Assembly (NCBI GenBank): GCA_022865865.1
Contig: JALHTN010000362.1
Location: forward strand, 1 to 7,363
Source of the DNA: Anaerolineales bacterium
Lineage (GTDB): Bacteria > Chloroflexota > Anaerolineae > Anaerolineales > UBA4823
Direction of reading: 5' to 3'
Length of the DNA stretch: 7,363 nt
Under the pieces are notes generated by a model, which saw only the letters and a list, made by a program, of their open reading frames with translations, searched no databases and was not told where the DNA came from. Shown here one piece after another: positions 6,194 to 7,363 of this stretch (position 1 is its first letter; each line of letters begins with the position of its first letter). The translations under genes and the position numbers were made by a program.

Positions 6194-7120
6194 ATGAATG
6201 TGAATGAGCCTCCGATACTCTTGGTTGGCACAGGAGCGATGGCAAGCCTGTTTGCTGCTTTGCTTGCAGCAAAAGGTTTGAAAGTGAGGCTGTTGGGAAC
6301 CTGGAAGGAAAATATCAAGGTTTTGAATGAGGTTGGCGTCAAGTTCATCGATCAGGAAGAAAATGAGTTCATTTATCCAGTTGAAGCAACCAGTGATCCC
6401 GAAAAATGTTATGGCAGTCGCTTTGCTATCGTTTTGGTTAAATCGTATCAGACTTCATATGCAGCAAAACGTTTGGTTAAGTGTTTGGAACCGGATGGTC
6501 TAGTTTTGACATTACAAAATGGATTGAATAACCGGGAGATCCTGGCTGATGCATTAGGTGAGCAGCGCGTCATCTCAGGAGTTACCACACTTGGAGCAAC
6601 CTTGATCGGACCTGGTATTGTCCGGATGGGTGGAATAGGTGGGATCAGTATTGGATATCATAAAAACGTCAAGCTTCCAGCGGATCTCTTGCGACAGGCT
6701 GGATTTGAGGTTGCGGTAGTTGGAGATACCCGATCTTTGGTTTGGGGAAAGCTGGTGATAAATGCTGCTATAAACCCGCTAACTGCTCTGCTCGGAGTGA
6801 AGAATGGGGAGCTGCTGGAAAATCCGAATTCACGCAAGCTGATGAAGTTGATTACGATCGAATCAGCCGGGGTAGCAGCCGCTTTAGAGATCAAATTACC
6901 ATATCCTGATCCAGTAGAAACTGTGGAATCAGTTGCTCAAAGGACAGCCAGCAACTATTCTTCGATGTACATCGATATGGGCAGGGGTAGTCTCACCGAA
7001 ATTGATGCCATCAACGGTGCTATTGTTCGCGCGGGTGAGGCGATCGGTGCTCCTACAGATAAGAATAGGACGTTATGGTTGTTGGTAAGGGCTTCAACAA
7101 AGGATCAACAACTCAATTAA
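6194..7120 (+). CDS. panE: 2-dehydropantoate 2-reductase (ketopantoate reductase)
   Basis: Reduces ketopantoate to (R)-pantoate with NADPH; EC 1.1.1.169, cytosolic, second step of the operon's pathway. It is 308 aa from ATG 6194. The N-terminal Rossmann domain opens with '[18 protein letters not shown]' (G12-x-G14), and 'VKSYQT' and 'LTLQNGLNN' are family landmarks. The C-terminal helical domain carries W-G-K186-L-V-I-N190-AAINPLTAL (catalytic Lys and conserved Asn) and '[23 protein letters not shown]' with E269. AGGAG (6179-6183) is 10 nt from ATG 6194 and 7 nt from an in-frame TTG at 6191, so the start could be one codon earlier. An upstream frame back to 6164 looks non-coding. The dinucleotide loop reads GAMA where GAMG or GAIG is more common. 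Some family members act on other 2-oxoacids, but the position between panB and panC supports PanE. Confidence 0.94.
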   Translation: MNVNEPPILLVGTGAMASLFAALLAAKGLKVRLLGTWKENIKVLNEVGVKFIDQEENEFIYPVEATSDPEKCYGSRFAIVLVKSYQTSYAAKRLVKCLEPDGLVLTLQNGLNNREILADALGEQRVISGVTTLGATLIGPGIVRMGGIGGISIGYHKNVKLPADLLRQAGFEVAVVGDTRSLVWGKLVINAAINPLTALLGVKNGELLENPNSRKLMKLITIESAGVAAALEIKLPYPDPVETVESVAQRTASNYSSMYIDMGRGSLTEIDAINGAIVRAGEAIGAPTDKNRTLWLLVRASTKDQQLN

Positions 7121-7146
7121 ATTCCTGGATGGGAAAGATTAAGGAA

Positions 7147-7363
7147 ATGATCACAGTCAAATCAATCTCAGATCTCCGTCATTCCCGAGCGGATTACCCA
7201 TCTCCAGTTGGTTTAGTGCCAACCATGGGTTTCTTGCATGATGGACATTTATCTCTCGTTGACAGAGCTCGCGAGGAATGCGCCAGCGTTGTGGTCAGCA
7301 TCTTCGTCAATCCGACCCAATTCGGACCACAAGAGGATTATGGTGCTTATCCGCGTGATATCC
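7147..7363 (+). CDS. panC: Pantothenate synthetase (pantoate-beta-alanine ligase), 3'-truncated
   Basis: Last step of the pathway: ATP-dependent condensation of pantoate with beta-alanine; EC 6.3.2.1, cytosolic nucleotidyltransferase fold. Only the first 72 codons lie in the window. They show '[16 protein letters not shown]' (residues 23-38, with the HxGH ATP-binding signature H31/H34) and '[23 protein letters not shown]' (about 49-71), both diagnostic of PanC. The start is uncertain. ATG 7147 gives the family-typical N-terminus ([11 protein letters not shown]), but AAGGA (7141-7145) is only 1 nt from it. The in-frame ATG 7129 would add six residues without a clear Shine-Dalgarno. The gene begins 26 nt (or 8 nt) after panE and is evidently in the same operon. 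Confidence 0.94.
   Translation, partial: MITVKSISDLRHSRADYPSPVGLVPTMGFLHDGHLSLVDRAREECASVVVSIFVNPTQFGPQEDYGAYPRDI

Noticed and set aside
1..7363. A mobile element, CRISPR array, defence cassette or other new multi-gene system
   Set aside because: No long repeats, transposase, integrase, tRNA or nuclease-type genes were seen; nearly all the DNA is accounted for by recognisable metabolic and envelope genes.

Overview
The window reads as ordinary chromosome from a free-living bacterium of moderate GC. Chloroflexota, perhaps an Anaerolineae-like lineage, is my best guess. That rests on the mix of a secreted zinc protease carrying an immune-inhibitor-A-type C-terminal module, a polysaccharide ligase/polymerase-type membrane protein, and a pantothenate operon whose leader begins with a hairpin resembling the pan RNA motif, which is known from Chloroflexota, Bacillota and some deltaproteobacteria. 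The assignment is inference; no rRNA or marker gene is present.

Layout. (1) 1-880, plus strand: C-terminal part of an O-antigen ligase/Wzy-like membrane protein, cut by the window's left edge. (2) 912-2918, plus: a membrane-anchored or lipoprotein-type secreted metalloprotease with an HExxH site. A strong bidirectional terminator (2947-2982) separates it from (3) 2999-3223, minus: a small YtxH-family membrane protein. (4) A divergent promoter region (about 3224-3301) drives 3302-4318, plus: adenosine deaminase (add), whose stop codon overlaps the probable TTG start of (5) 4315-5055: a PAPS-dependent sulfotransferase-like protein. (6) 5060-5251: a promoter and a structured leader of about 157 nt. 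(7) The pantothenate operon panB (5252-6142), panE (6194-7120) and panC (7147 to the right edge, truncated).

How the genes work together. panB, panE and panC encode three consecutive steps: alpha-ketoisovalerate to ketopantoate, ketopantoate to pantoate, and pantoate plus beta-alanine to pantothenate. They are very likely one transcript controlled through the leader. add is purine salvage and is coupled to an unrelated sulfotransferase only by position. The first two genes both act at the cell envelope or outside the cell, but nothing visible links them functionally.

I see no mobile element, CRISPR array, tRNA, rRNA or defence system. The most interesting non-coding region is the leader of panB. 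It holds a hairpin with two bulged adenines at the predicted transcription start and a possible ribosome-binding-site sequestering helix near the start codon.
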